Assembly (NCBI GenBank): GCA_030427705.1
Contig: JAUIBR010000010.1
Coordinates: 62,001 to 126,000 of the forward strand
Source: a bacterium
GTDB taxonomy: Bacteria; Myxococcota_A; Bradymonadia; Bradymonadales; Bradymonadaceae
Reading direction: 5' to 3'
Length of the DNA: 64,000 nt
Part shown: positions 17,632 to 27,293 of the stretch, piece by piece
Layout: each line of letters opens with the position of its first letter
Position numbering within the stretch: the first letter of the stretch is position 1
Position numbers and translations under genes: made by a program
The notes under the pieces: generated by a model
What the model was told of the DNA's origin: nothing
What the model saw: only the letters and a program-made list of their open reading frames with translations
Databases searched by the model: none

Positions 17632-20600
17632 ATGGCATCGATCGACCAAGTCATTGCACGCAGTCGCCAAGCTGGTGAGTTCACGGAACGCAAGCGCTTC
17701 ACGGTTGAGCGAAGCTCGGCCATTCGCAAGATGCGCAAGTTCGCGCTCGCCAACCCGTACTTCTACATCTTGGAGTTGATTCAAGCCGCGATCGCAAACC
17801 ACGGCAGCTATATCGATATCCAGGTCAAGCCGAAGGATGTCGTGATGTCCTATGTCGGTGGCGGGTTTACCTCCGATCAGCTTGCCCAGATCTTCGACTT
17901 CCTGTTTGCATCGAAAGACAACATCGATATCGCGGACATCCGCCAGCTGGCTTTGGGGATCAACGCGTTGATGCTCTCAGAACCGGACGAGATCGTGTTG
18001 GAGTCCGGCAAGGGCACGCTTGAAACGACCACCCGGGTGGTGATTGATGGCAAGAGCAACACCGTCGATGTCGGCACACCCACAGAAGCACTCGACGGGA
18101 CGTATGTGCGAGCGTCCGGGCTGAACCGAAACAAGCTGGGGCGCGGGACAGAGCTCGATGTCATCGAGAGCCGATGTCTGACATCGCCGGTCCCCATTCT
18201 GTTCAATCACGAGCCAATCTTCGGGTACTCCAGCATGCGCACGCCCAATATCATGGGCTACAAGAGCGCAATCTCGTTTGATGAGGGGGACCTCTACGGA
18301 ACCATCGGTCTGGCGACGACCGAGAACACCAATAGCTTCAAGCTTCTGACCTATGGCGTGTGGGTGCAGTCGATGAAGCACCAGGTGTTGGACGGCCACC
18401 GGATCGGCGGGATCATCTGTTTCGACCGACTTCGCAAGACCGCTGACCACGCGGGCATCGTCCATGACAACGTCTTGGAAGAGCTTTGGGCGCGTATTCG
18501 CCCGTACTGTCGAGAACTCGTGAGCGGCAAGAAGGGGCGAGCGCACTTCAATATCAAGCTTTTGGACGGCACGCCGATGAACGCGGTCCAGATTCGCGAA
18601 AAGGCGTCCGAGCACGGTCGAATCGTCGCGGTGCGTGGGACGGATCTGGAAGGCGACAAGCTCAGCCTGGCTGCACAGTTTGGGCAGGTGTTTGATGCCC
18701 CTGTCTTCGTGGCTGACGGCGACGAGATGCGGACGCTGGAACTTGTAGCCACCGAGTTTGCTGAGATCATTCGACCGTTGCTGCGAGAGGACGAGCTTGA
18801 GTTCTATCGCCAGCCTGAAGCTGCAGATCCGCCTCAGCCTTGGATCGCGGCGGAGGTAGCGATGAAGCCCGAGACACTGGGTACCGTCATTGACCAGATG
18901 TCCGATACGATCCCTGCGGAGCTGCTCAACAACCTGCCGCGTCGAGCGAAAGTGTCAGGGAGGGTGTTTACGCCAACCGAGGATCAAAACCCGGGCGCGT
19001 TGACGGTGGACGTCCGGGCCGTTGGCCGCTCGGTCGGGACCTTTGCTTTACCGTCTGATTTTCCCGGGCACGTCTTGGTCGTCGACGTTGCCGACGTCTC
19101 ACCCATGGCACTGGTTTCGAACAGCAAACCTGCGCATGATCGCAGTGATACCGTTGCCGAGCGCATAGCGAGAGTGGTTGCGGTGCTCGCCGAGCCCGCC
19201 CTTCAAGCAGCCAGCAAGTCCGTGTTGGATATCGCGACCCATCGACGGTTTGAACCAACGTCTTCAGCATCTCGCATTTTGCTGGCTGCCGTCGGCCGTG
19301 GCGTGATGAAGTCGATCTATCTCGATTCGCCGCGGGTTGGGCTGAAGGCGGTTGCCGGAACCAGCTACAGCGCGCTGACGCATCGCGTGTTCGAGACGCT
19401 AGACAACGATTGGGTAAGCATCACAACGATTGCCTATAATATGAAAGATCACTTCGGTCTGGTGTATGGGGTCGTCGACGGTGTTGAGCCCGATCTGGAG
19501 GGGTTGGAAACCCGACGAATTCTGCGGCTGGATGCGCAACAAGAGGCCGAACTCATCAAGATCTTTGGGGAAGCCGCCTATGTGCGGGTGGACGAACGTG
19601 ATGTGCTGGCGTCGCATGACGGGTTTGTCGTTCGGGATATGGCCCTGGGTATCCGGGAGTACGGTGATTGCCCGCTCTTGGTCGAAAATGCGGACGGCAT
19701 TCAACAGACGGATGTCGATGCCTTGGTCGCGCAGCTCATGCAGGTTTTCCAAGGTACTGCGCCAGGCGTCGATGAGGAGGCGCGTCGTCAGGCAGCACGC
19801 CATCTGATTTGGTACGTCGTGCATGCCGAAGCGCAGTTCCACAACGGGGTCGAGCACTTGAATCTGTTTGTGCTCGACGACGGATCGGTCACGACTTGGG
19901 ACAAGCTTCAGAAGGCGTTCGGAGGCAAGAAACTGCGCATGTTGGACGGCTGGGCGACGGATGCCTCTGGTCTGGGAGCGCTTGTTCACTCGGATTCCGC
20001 GGAAGTTTGGGCGGACACGAGTCTGGGGATGAACACCTTCTTGTTCTTCACGCTGGCCGATATCGATATGGTGAAGCCCGCGCTGGAAGCGGTCGCCGAG
20101 GGGAACCAGCGCGAAGAGAAATACTACGATTCAACCTGGTTTAAGTGGAACGAGATCGCCGGAACGGTGGGATTGACGATCGATGCCGAATACCCGCTGG
20201 TCGCGGTGGTTGAAGAACGCGAACGTCGCGTCTGGTCCCTGTATGGACCGGGGCGGATGATGGGGTTGGCTGGACGTTTGAATACAGAGCGCTCGTTTCA
20301 TCCCGACGAGTTGCCCGAGCTTGAGCGCGCGCTGCTTCAAGCCGGGTCTCGCCTGCTTATCGAGACGTTCGAGAAAGCGGCGGCTGGCGATGAAGAAACC
20401 GCACGTTTCCTACCGGTAGCCTTGGACTTTGCGGGGCATCACATTTCGCTGAGCTGCGATTCCGCGGGCCAGATTCGTGTGTCCATCACAAGCGAAGAAG
20501 CGCGTGTGATCTTGGCTCGACCCATGTGGCCATCGCGGCATGGTGGCTGGTTGCCAGCGATCCAACTGGTCTACGCTTTTGCGGCGGCAAATCGACGCGA

Positions 20601-21123
20601 TCCGAATTCTGTGGGTTGGGATCAGCTGCTGACCGAGGACGCGCCAGAGTGGATGGTCAAGTGGTGCCAGACCTATCTGAATCCCTCACGCGTCGCCCGC
20701 CCGGCCACGAAATCCAAGGTTGTCGAGCCAGTCGAAATCGATGCGGCTCCCGACAAAGTTTCCGTTTCGCTCAGCCAGTGGCTGACCACGGAGCTGTCTC
20801 GATTGCGACCCGACCAAGACGGCGCGCCGGTCGAAATTCGTGTGGTGCCGCCCAATGGCGAAGAAGTCGAGTGGCAAGGGTATGCGGTGAGGATTCCACG
20901 TCGCGATTGGAGCGCATTGCGCATGTCGACCGATGGAACGAAGGGCCTGCTGTTGATCGCTGACTATAATTGGTTGGTCGAGGATGCGCTGCGGGAGCCG
21001 GATACGGATGCGAAAGTGTGGCTCTTGTTGGCGTGTTATGCGCTGATCAACGAACGACTCTTCCCGGTCACCAACGATCATGAGTTGGCCTTCCAGGAAA
21101 GAGTCATTCGTGAGTTCGCTTAG
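17632..21123 (+). CDS. 1163-residue protein with a degenerate GHKL-like N-terminal domain
   Basis: The N-terminus follows the same order as the upstream ATPase but the ATP-binding residues are missing. At the N-box the sequence is LELIQAAIANH (Glu48 kept, Asn and Asp positions are Ala52 and Ala55). At G1 it is SYVGGGFT, without the Asp. The G2-like part is LALGINALMLSEPDEIVLE. It should therefore be a pseudo-ATPase or a scaffold that pairs with the upstream protein. The other ~1000 residues have no recognised domain; no transmembrane helix is apparent. The stop shares bases with the convergent beta-propeller gene (TTAG). It starts directly on the base after the ATPase stop. Confidence 0.75.
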   Translation: MASIDQVIARSRQAGEFTERKRFTVERSSAIRKMRKFALANPYFYILELIQAAIANHGSYIDIQVKPKDVVMSYVGGGFTSDQLAQIFDFLFASKDNIDIADIRQLALGINALMLSEPDEIVLESGKGTLETTTRVVIDGKSNTVDVGTPTEALDGTYVRASGLNRNKLGRGTELDVIESRCLTSPVPILFNHEPIFGYSSMRTPNIMGYKSAISFDEGDLYGTIGLATTENTNSFKLLTYGVWVQSMKHQVLDGHRIGGIICFDRLRKTADHAGIVHDNVLEELWARIRPYCRELVSGKKGRAHFNIKLLDGTPMNAVQIREKASEHGRIVAVRGTDLEGDKLSLAAQFGQVFDAPVFVADGDEMRTLELVATEFAEIIRPLLREDELEFYRQPEAADPPQPWIAAEVAMKPETLGTVIDQMSDTIPAELLNNLPRRAKVSGRVFTPTEDQNPGALTVDVRAVGRSVGTFALPSDFPGHVLVVDVADVSPMALVSNSKPAHDRSDTVAERIARVVAVLAEPALQAASKSVLDIATHRRFEPTSSASRILLAAVGRGVMKSIYLDSPRVGLKAVAGTSYSALTHRVFETLDNDWVSITTIAYNMKDHFGLVYGVVDGVEPDLEGLETRRILRLDAQQEAELIKIFGEAAYVRVDERDVLASHDGFVVRDMALGIREYGDCPLLVENADGIQQTDVDALVAQLMQVFQGTAPGVDEEARRQAARHLIWYVVHAEAQFHNGVEHLNLFVLDDGSVTTWDKLQKAFGGKKLRMLDGWATDASGLGALVHSDSAEVWADTSLGMNTFLFFTLADIDMVKPALEAVAEGNQREEKYYDSTWFKWNEIAGTVGLTIDAEYPLVAVVEERERRVWSLYGPGRMMGLAGRLNTERSFHPDELPELERALLQAGSRLLIETFEKAAAGDEETARFLPVALDFAGHHISLSCDSAGQIRVSITSEEARVILARPMWPSRHGGWLPAIQLVYAFAAANRRDPNSVGWDQLLTEDAPEWMVKWCQTYLNPSRVARPATKSKVVEPVEIDAAPDKVSVSLSQWLTTELSRLRPDQDGAPVEIRVVPPNGEEVEWQGYAVRIPRRDWSALRMSTDGTKGLLLIADYNWLVEDALREPDTDAKVWLLLACYALINERLFPVTNDHELAFQERVIREFA

Positions 21124-23276
21124 GACTTCAGAAAGATGACGTTGGCGTGGTTCTTCTTCGGTCGGTAGATGCTGTTGACCGACATGCCGTAGTGCGAGAA
21201 CGCGAAGACGTAATCATCCATGATGATGGAGCGCGACATCTGCGCCTGCCACCAGTTGTAGCCGTTGTTGCGGTAGGTGCACTGGTAGCGGTACGGCGAA
21301 TTCGTCGTGTCCGATTCGCAGAGGTCAGCGAAGTATTCGGAGACGAGGTCTTCGTGTGAGACCCGACCAAGCGCGACGAATCCGTCTTCAGCATCGACAT
21401 GGAAGAGCATCAATCCCGTGAAGTTCTCGCTGTAGTTGTTGCCGTACATCGAGAGCGGGAAGGCAAGTGTCCCGGTAACGCGGTCGAATGTGAACGCGTG
21501 GTGGTCCCATTGCGCAAGACTCCACGAATAGCCACTGATCGCGACCTTCTTATGGAACGAGCGTTTGGGTTTTGCAGGATTTGAGACGTCGAAGATCTGC
21601 AGGTGAACGCCTTTGACGCGGCCGTTTTCGTCGGCATCTTGGCCGATGGTTAGCAATCGATCTTGCCCCAGCGGGTGGATGTAGCTCGAAAATCCGGGGA
21701 TCTTGAGCTCGCCCACGACCTTTGGTCTATGCGGATTCGAAAGGTCGAGTGTGTAGAGTGGATCGGTCTGTCGGAACGTCACGACATAGCCTTTGTCCCC
21801 CATCATCCGGGCCGAGTAAATTCGCTCGCCAGGTGCGATGTCTTGAATCGCGCCGATCTGCTTGAGTTTGTTGCCCGTCGGGCGGAGCACGAAGATATTG
21901 TTCGCGTTGAGCTCAGCGTTGGCCTGGTTGTTCCACCAGCCTTGATCTGTCGTCGCCACGCGGAGGTCACCCCGGTATTCGCTCATCGAGAACTGATTGA
22001 GCAGATGGCCCCGAACCTCGCCACTGCCGGCGTATTCTGGCGCGTTTTCGTCCGAACCTCGAAGTTTGATCTTATGGATGATGGTGCGGTTGCCTTGTGT
22101 CTGCTGATCGCTGTTCCAGCCCCAGTAGTAGTTCCAACCATAGTCGGCCATCCCCACGTAGAGTGCGCTCGTCGAGGCATACACCTGCCATCCAGATGCT
22201 GCGATCCCGACGCCGTTGACCTTGGAGGTATTGCGGATGTCCATGTGGACGACGTTGAGCATGCCCAGCTGGCTAGCCTGCTTGGGGACCTTGATGTCGT
22301 TGCAGGCATACATCGGCTTGAACTTGCCCATCTTGCTGCCCTTGAACCCGCTGCGGCGAGTGCGTGGTAGGCCGTCGGTGAGATCAGCCTTGCGGAACTT
22401 CGCTGTCAGGTGGCGACGAATTCGCTTCATCATCCGCTTCTGCTGTTCGATCTGCTTTTTATGGTTGTTCGCGAAGTTGGCGGGCTTCTGCTTAGCAACG
22501 AAATCGAACGCGGCCTGATTGATCTTTGGGTGAACCTGCATCCACGAGTTCGAAACGACGTAGACGTCGTAACCGATCATGCGAGCCTGGTTCATGTAAC
22601 CTTCCACGTCCGTGTGGCGCAGAATCTGGGGTTGCGTGCGGTCCTCGATATCAACTACCGAGATACGCGTTCCTTGGAAATAGCTCTGATAGTGGTTGTA
22701 GTAGTTGTAGGGATTCACGCGCCGGCTTTTCTGAGTTTCTGGCTGTGGAAGTTGCTCGTAGATATTCGAGAGCACGACCAGTTTGTTGCCGTTTAGGAAC
22801 AATTGTCGCGGCTGCGCGCCTTCTCCGAGGTTGAGTCGCGCGATGACCTTAGAATCTTTGACCGGCCAGCTCTTGATGATCAGGACTTCGCCGTTGACCG
22901 CGGTGTAGATGTATTTGCCGTCGGTCTTGACCATGTCAGCTTCATCAACACCCGCTTCCTGGTTGTTTGTCGTGGTGTAGTTGTTCGGGCCACCACTGCT
23001 CGAATCGGCTGCGGCAGCGCCTTCGGCGACCGGCTCCTGGGATGGTGCGCTTGAAGGGCGCGAGCTGCGATAGCGGTGTTTCTGCCAATAGCTCTGCCAG
23101 TACCAGTTCGAAGCAGCGGATTGAGCCGACCATTCGATCATTCTTTCTTTGAGATCGGAACAATATCCGTCGCCTTGGAGTTCTGTAGTGTCTTCGGCGT
23201 GTGCGGTGGATGCTGTGAGCACCAGCGCGATCGGCAGGAGGAGTTTGATTATTTTCGTAAACGTTGTCGTTTTCAT
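21120..23276 (-). CDS. secreted beta-propeller domain protein
   Basis: The start at 23276 gives a cleavable signal peptide (LLLPIALVLTASTAHA) and a 718-residue protein. The longer frame to 23411 is not needed. A low-complexity Ser/Ala-rich part (about residues 50-85) is followed by the PF09826-type signature NNQEAGVDEADMVKTDGKYI, and then repeated blade-like segments (VVDIEDRTQPQIL, TLDLSNPHRPKVVGELK, FDVSNPAKPKRSF). Proteins of this family are secreted or periplasmic and their role is not settled. It is convergent with the GHKL operon and overlaps it by 4 bases. Nothing suggests it belongs to that system. Confidence 0.82.
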   Translation of the reverse strand: MKTTTFTKIIKLLLPIALVLTASTAHAEDTTELQGDGYCSDLKERMIEWSAQSAASNWYWQSYWQKHRYRSSRPSSAPSQEPVAEGAAAADSSSGGPNNYTTTNNQEAGVDEADMVKTDGKYIYTAVNGEVLIIKSWPVKDSKVIARLNLGEGAQPRQLFLNGNKLVVLSNIYEQLPQPETQKSRRVNPYNYYNHYQSYFQGTRISVVDIEDRTQPQILRHTDVEGYMNQARMIGYDVYVVSNSWMQVHPKINQAAFDFVAKQKPANFANNHKKQIEQQKRMMKRIRRHLTAKFRKADLTDGLPRTRRSGFKGSKMGKFKPMYACNDIKVPKQASQLGMLNVVHMDIRNTSKVNGVGIAASGWQVYASTSALYVGMADYGWNYYWGWNSDQQTQGNRTIIHKIKLRGSDENAPEYAGSGEVRGHLLNQFSMSEYRGDLRVATTDQGWWNNQANAELNANNIFVLRPTGNKLKQIGAIQDIAPGERIYSARMMGDKGYVVTFRQTDPLYTLDLSNPHRPKVVGELKIPGFSSYIHPLGQDRLLTIGQDADENGRVKGVHLQIFDVSNPAKPKRSFHKKVAISGYSWSLAQWDHHAFTFDRVTGTLAFPLSMYGNNYSENFTGLMLFHVDAEDGFVALGRVSHEDLVSEYFADLCESDTTNSPYRYQCTYRNNGYNWWQAQMSRSIIMDDYVFAFSHYGMSVNSIYRPKKNHANVIFLKS

Positions 23277-23364
23277 TTCGGAATCTCGGTTATCGAAATC
23301 TTGCGCCCGACAATCCAAACGAGATGGTGATGTGATGGATCTAAATTTCGTGCTGACTTGCTTC

Positions 23365-23393
23365 TTGACAGCCCAATTGAAGGTCCTTATAAC
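23365..23393 (+). promoter_or_regulatory. sigma-70-type promoter for tRNA-Phe
   Basis: TTGACA at 23365-23370 and TATAAC at 23388-23393 with a 17-bp spacer. The -10 ends 29 bases before the tRNA. The match to consensus is strong. Confidence 0.75.
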
Positions 23394-23422
23394 CGCCATC
23401 CTTCGCAGCAATGCGAGAAACT

Positions 23423-23495
23423 GCTCAGATAGCTCAGTTGGTAGAGCACGGCCCTGAAAAGGCCGGTGTCCCCAGTTCGAGTCTGGGTCTGAGCA
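23423..23495 (+). tRNA. tRNA-Phe (GAA)
   Basis: A full cloverleaf can be drawn: acceptor GCTCAGA/TCTGAGC, D-stem GCTC/GAGC, anticodon stem CGGCC/GGCCG with loop CTGAAAA (anticodon GAA), five-base variable loop and T-arm CCCAG/CTGGG with TTCGAGT. Discriminator base A. CCA is not encoded. It stands alone, with its own promoter and terminator. Confidence 0.97.
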
Positions 23496-23500
23496 CTAAA

Positions 23501-23529
23501 AAAGCCCGCTGGTTTTCCAGCGGGCTTTT
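23501..23529 (+). terminator. rho-independent terminator of tRNA-Phe
   Basis: Stem GCCCGCTGG/CCAGCGGGC with a TTTT loop, then a T run. It begins a few bases after the tRNA. Confidence 0.93.
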
Positions 23530-23538
23530 TGTTTGTCA

Positions 23539-23706
23539 GCGAAGCCGTAGGCGAGCGACCCCAGCGAAGCGACGCCAGCGAAGCGACGCCAGCGAAGCGG
23601 TAAGCAAGCGACCCCAGCGCAAAGCGCGACGCCAGCGAAGCGACGCCAGCGAAGCCGTAGGCAAGCGACGCCAGCGAAGCGACGCGCAGCCGAAGGCAAG
23701 CGACAC
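23539..23706. repeat. 14-bp repeat patch (GCGAAGCGACGCCA)
   Basis: Exact and degenerate copies of GCGAAGCGACGCCA and variants (GCGAGCGACCCCA, AAGCAAGCGACCCC, GCGAAGCCGTAGGCAAGC) fill this stretch. The same unit occurs at 12611-12660. The region from 23530 to 23850 has no plausible gene. Confidence 0.85.
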
Positions 23707-23850
23707 GCGCCTACATGCTTGCAAACCCTGAATTGATCGAGTAGAAAGTTCCGCCCGTGGCGGACCTTCCGTTTAGGCGAAAGACGGCGAATTCACTGGT
23801 TTAAGCCGTGTTTTGTAGCCGCCACGAAGAATTGATTTAGGAAGAAACCA

Positions 23851-25494
23851 ATGAAATTTGGCCAATGGATTTCGGCTCCATCGTTGACGCGAACGATCCT
23901 GATGGGGCTCACTGGTGTATTGTCCCTTCCTGCCCTCGGCTGCGACACCGTCGCGCTGATCAGCTTTCAAGAGCGCAACTTTGCGCGCGTTGATACCTCA
24001 GGTGTTACCCCACCTGTGGCAAGCTGTGGTGGAAGCGATGGCGACGCGATCATGCGTTTTGTTCTCGTCGGTGACGACGACACGGCGATCCGCCCTGGCG
24101 ACACCGTGGGACAAACGCCTGTCGATCTGCAAACCGACGATCTGACGCTGACGAACGGCGGGGTTTTTGAGTTTCCAGATCAGCTTTGCGCGGACAACTC
24201 AGAATGCACCTCGAACTACACGTGCTCGCTGGCCGAGCCTAACTACGATGGCACGCTTCAGCGCTGCCTGAACAGTGCAGAACTGGGCATCAGCGGATCG
24301 CTCTCCTTCGTATCCGATGTTGAAGGCAACCAACTGTTTGGTCTGGTCGTCGAAAACGCTGGATCGCTTGAGGGGTGGCTTCCACGTGATGTGGGTGACA
24401 AATACCCAGATTGGAACGGCGACGGCACGGCTGACGGTGAGTTGGACGTGAACCTGCGCTCTGAGCGTGGAACCGACTCCGACAATACGCGTACGCCAGC
24501 GTACTCCGCCATCCGCGCGCAGTGGGACTTCGTCCGAATCCGCGCATTGTCGGAAGGCGATCGCCGCTCGTTGTTTGGCCTCTGGTACTTCGGCGGTACG
24601 TCGACAGGTGCTGGTGTGACTTCAGCGATCGCTGAGGCAACTGGCGACGAAAACACGTTCTGGGCTTCGCAGCCAGGCACGGTCGACAACGCAATCGACC
24701 AGATCCCTGACGCAGAACAAGATCGCGCGAACGTCTACCAGGCGATGATCAAGGCATTGGAAGACGGCTTCGCCGATCCAACGCTCGCTGATTATGAAAA
24801 GACGATGGTGGTTTTTGTTGATGGTCCTGATGATCTTCGACTTCAAAACTTCAACGCCGACCGCGTGATTGAACTCGCAAACGAGAACGATGTCCGCATC
24901 TTCATTGCCCACCTCGATGCTCAGATTCAGCTTTGCCCGAATCCAGATGCAGCAACCGGCGAATGCACGGCAGGTGAGCCACTCTTGATTCGTGATGACC
25001 CTGATTACTGGGGCAATCAAGTGGGTCCATGCACCGACGACAGCGAGTGCTTCAACTATGAAGAATGCCGCGTCCCAACCGGATACTCATCGACGCCAGG
25101 TGGCGCGGTCGAGATCGGAACGTCGGAAACCTACTGCATGCCGAAGCGCGACACGCGCGGACGACACGGCGCGATCGACGAGTACGCTCGCATCGCTTGC
25201 GAGACGGAAGGTGGATACATCCACATGAAGTCCAGCGGTCAGCCATCTCAGGTGATCCGCCGACGGATGTCGTGGCTACCTCAGACCCTCGATGGTCTTT
25301 GGGAAGTCGAGACAACGCTCGACGTAATCGAGAACGGACAGGTGGCAGCTGGTGAGCCGGTGAAGATTCAATCGAACTTCTCGGTCAACGTGTCACAGAC
25401 CACGCAGACTATTGCACTTAGCCAACAAGGGGATGCGAGCGCTGGCCGTCAGGAAGACGACCAAGACACGCGCGTCGTCCTCTTTGCTGAATGA
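23851..25494 (+). CDS. VWA-like lipoprotein at the head of the Glt-like cluster (GltK/AgmO position)
   Basis: The product has a lipoprotein signal (LTGVLSLPALGC) followed by several Cys-rich short segments (CADNSECTSNYTC near 112; CTDDSECFNYEECRVP near 394). The central part resembles a von Willebrand A-type fold (YQAMIKALEDGFADPTL, then MVVFVDGPDDL and a strand-helix RVIELANENDVRIFIAHLD) without an obvious complete metal site. In Myxococcus, gltK lies before gltB-gltA-gltC in the same order; here a lipoprotein lies before two barrels and a TPR protein. That suggests the GltK role, by position. The sequence match itself is not established. The ATG has TTAGGAAG upstream. Confidence 0.6.
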   Translation: MKFGQWISAPSLTRTILMGLTGVLSLPALGCDTVALISFQERNFARVDTSGVTPPVASCGGSDGDAIMRFVLVGDDDTAIRPGDTVGQTPVDLQTDDLTLTNGGVFEFPDQLCADNSECTSNYTCSLAEPNYDGTLQRCLNSAELGISGSLSFVSDVEGNQLFGLVVENAGSLEGWLPRDVGDKYPDWNGDGTADGELDVNLRSERGTDSDNTRTPAYSAIRAQWDFVRIRALSEGDRRSLFGLWYFGGTSTGAGVTSAIAEATGDENTFWASQPGTVDNAIDQIPDAEQDRANVYQAMIKALEDGFADPTLADYEKTMVVFVDGPDDLRLQNFNADRVIELANENDVRIFIAHLDAQIQLCPNPDAATGECTAGEPLLIRDDPDYWGNQVGPCTDDSECFNYEECRVPTGYSSTPGGAVEIGTSETYCMPKRDTRGRHGAIDEYARIACETEGGYIHMKSSGQPSQVIRRRMSWLPQTLDGLWEVETTLDVIENGQVAAGEPVKIQSNFSVNVSQTTQTIALSQQGDASAGRQEDDQDTRVVLFAE

Positions 25495-25536
25495 TTTTGA
25501 ACTTACGCATTGCGCCCTTTTAGGAGCAATTTGGTT

Positions 25537-26424
25537 ATGACCAAATCGATAAAATGGTTGATTTTCGCAGCTGTGCTGGGCCTCTCGGCTCCGGCATTCG
25601 CTCAGGATGCGCCTGCACCTGAGCCAGATGCACCTGCTGCCGAACCGGCACCGGAAGCTGAAGCGGCCCCGGAGGCCGAGGCAGCACCGGCAGCAGAAGC
25701 AGCCCCAGAAGCTGAAACCCCAGAAGCCGCGCCCGCTGAAGAAGGTGCGCCTGCCGAGGGTGAGGCAGCCGAGGGTGAAACGGCCGAAGGCGAGACAGCA
25801 GCTGAAGCCGAGAAGTTGGATCCAAATGATCCGCTCTACTGGGCAAAGCTTCGTGGCGTGTACACGCTTCAAAAGCGTGTCTTCCAAAAGGAAGGACGCA
25901 TCGCGGTGTCGCTTTATGGTGGGTTGATTCCAAACAATATTTTTGAACGCTATTTCCCTGTCGGACTGCGTATCAACTACTTCATCTTGGAAAACCTTGG
26001 TGTTGAGTTGGCCGGTTCGTACAACTTCTCTTCAGACACGGGTCTTTCCGACCAGCTGCAAGAGGAGTCGGGAACAGGCGCACAACAAGTGCTGGTGGGT
26101 GACTCACAAGTTTCGCACAGCAACTTCGGTGTTGTCTGGAGCCCATTCTTCGGGAAATCCGCATTCTATAACTCCGGCTTGAGCTACTTCGACGTCTACC
26201 TGTTCGCAGGTGTGGGTGTTGTGGTCGCTGAGACTCAGCCGGACTTCAACGCTGAGCCGGAGACGGAAGTTAAGCCTGAAGGCGCGATCGGCGCTGGGAT
26301 GGCGTTCTACTTCGGACAGCACGCAATGGTACGTGCTGACTTCCGACAGTTTGTCTTCGAGCAGGTCACGGGCGGCGTTGCAAATCCGTCTGAAGTGTCG
26401 CTTGGATTTGGTTGGTTTTTCTAG
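25537..26424 (+). CDS. outer-membrane beta-barrel protein with Ala/Glu/Pro-rich N-terminus (GltB/NfsB-like)
   Basis: A signal peptide (WLIFAAVLGLSAPAFAQ) is followed by about 65 residues of Ala/Pro/Glu repeats and then a C-terminal barrel with alternating strand pattern (FQKEGRIAVSLYGGLIPNN, YFPVGLRINYFILENLGVEL, GAIGAGMAFYFG). It ends in an aromatic Phe, as usual for barrels. This matches the myxococcal OMP family (TIGR04565) that includes GltA/GltB of the gliding complex. The ATG at 25537 has AGGAG upstream. It is followed by a paralogous barrel gene after 37 bases. The acidic N-terminal tail may sit in the periplasm. Assignment to GltB rather than GltA is by gene order only. Confidence 0.7.
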   Translation: MTKSIKWLIFAAVLGLSAPAFAQDAPAPEPDAPAAEPAPEAEAAPEAEAAPAAEAAPEAETPEAAPAEEGAPAEGEAAEGETAEGETAAEAEKLDPNDPLYWAKLRGVYTLQKRVFQKEGRIAVSLYGGLIPNNIFERYFPVGLRINYFILENLGVELAGSYNFSSDTGLSDQLQEESGTGAQQVLVGDSQVSHSNFGVVWSPFFGKSAFYNSGLSYFDVYLFAGVGVVVAETQPDFNAEPETEVKPEGAIGAGMAFYFGQHAMVRADFRQFVFEQVTGGVANPSEVSLGFGWFF

Positions 26425-26461
26425 GGTCGGTCCGCTGACCCCTTATGCATAAGGTCACGAG

Positions 26462-27190
26462 ATGAGCTCTCGTAATTTCATCATGATTCTCTTGGTTACG
26501 GCTGCTGCAAGCTTGTTTGCTGCACCAGCGGTTGCCCAGCGCGCGCCGGAAAGCCCTCTGGAAGAGGACCTCGACAACTACTGGTCGACTGAGCGCGACC
26601 TCCCTGTTGTTTCCGGTCGAATCTATGAGCGTGAAGGCCGCTTTGGTCTGACGCTCTTTAGTGGTCTGCTCTCAAGCCAGCCCTACTGGTGGTATATCCC
26701 CGTCGGTGGCCGCATTTCGTACAACATCACCGACCAGATCGGCATCGATGTCAGCGGAAACTACAATCTTGAGCAACCGACCGAACTTCAGGACTTCCTT
26801 GAAGCGAGTCTCGGTGCGGGTTTCGACCCTAAGACTGACCTCGATGACCGCTTCATTTGGCGTGCAAACGCGTCGTTTGTGTGGAGCCCGCTCTACGGCA
26901 AATGGTCGTTCGCGAACAACAAGCTTGGCCACTTCGACGCCAACCTGGTTGCGGGTCTCGGCGTGGTTTCGGTCGAACGACCAAACCTGCAACGCGACGA
27001 GGCAACAACCGAGATCGTCCCTGAAGGTCACTTCGGGATCGGCATCGCGTTTTTGTTTACGGAAAACTGGTCCGCTAGACTCGACGGCCGTTTCTACCTC
27101 TATCAAGAGGCGGAGACCGAATCGAATGAAGGCGACCTTCGGCTGGCGATGCCAGTCGAGTTTCAGGTGGGCGTAAGCTACCTGTTCTAG
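26462..27190 (+). CDS. outer-membrane beta-barrel protein (GltA/NfsA-like)
   Basis: A 242-residue paralogue of the preceding barrel. It has a signal peptide (ILLVTAAASLFAAPAVAQ) and the same start of the barrel (YEREGRFGLTLFSGLLSSQP, YIPVGGRISYNITDQIGIDV), a final barrel strand (FQVGVSYLF) and a terminal Phe. It lacks the Ala/Glu-rich tail. In M. xanthus gltB and gltA are neighbours and their products form barrels of the outer-membrane part of the gliding machine. The same pair is nfsA/nfsB in the spore-coat machine. The gene is in the same transcript as its neighbours, with about 100 bases to the next start. Confidence 0.7.
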   Translation: MSSRNFIMILLVTAAASLFAAPAVAQRAPESPLEEDLDNYWSTERDLPVVSGRIYEREGRFGLTLFSGLLSSQPYWWYIPVGGRISYNITDQIGIDVSGNYNLEQPTELQDFLEASLGAGFDPKTDLDDRFIWRANASFVWSPLYGKWSFANNKLGHFDANLVAGLGVVSVERPNLQRDEATTEIVPEGHFGIGIAFLFTENWSARLDGRFYLYQEAETESNEGDLRLAMPVEFQVGVSYLF

Positions 27191-27293
27191 GAATAAACTG
27201 ACGCCGCTTCGCTCTTATAGTGCGATGGCCGGCAACTACATAAGCATTTGCACAAGCTGGTTCGCCAGCTGTCGAGAGACTCGGGTCTATCGA

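Noticed and set aside
23411..23731. Frame of 106 codons over the tRNA and repeats
   Set aside because: It runs through tRNA-Phe, its terminator and the 14-bp repeats; the protein is only repeat sequence.
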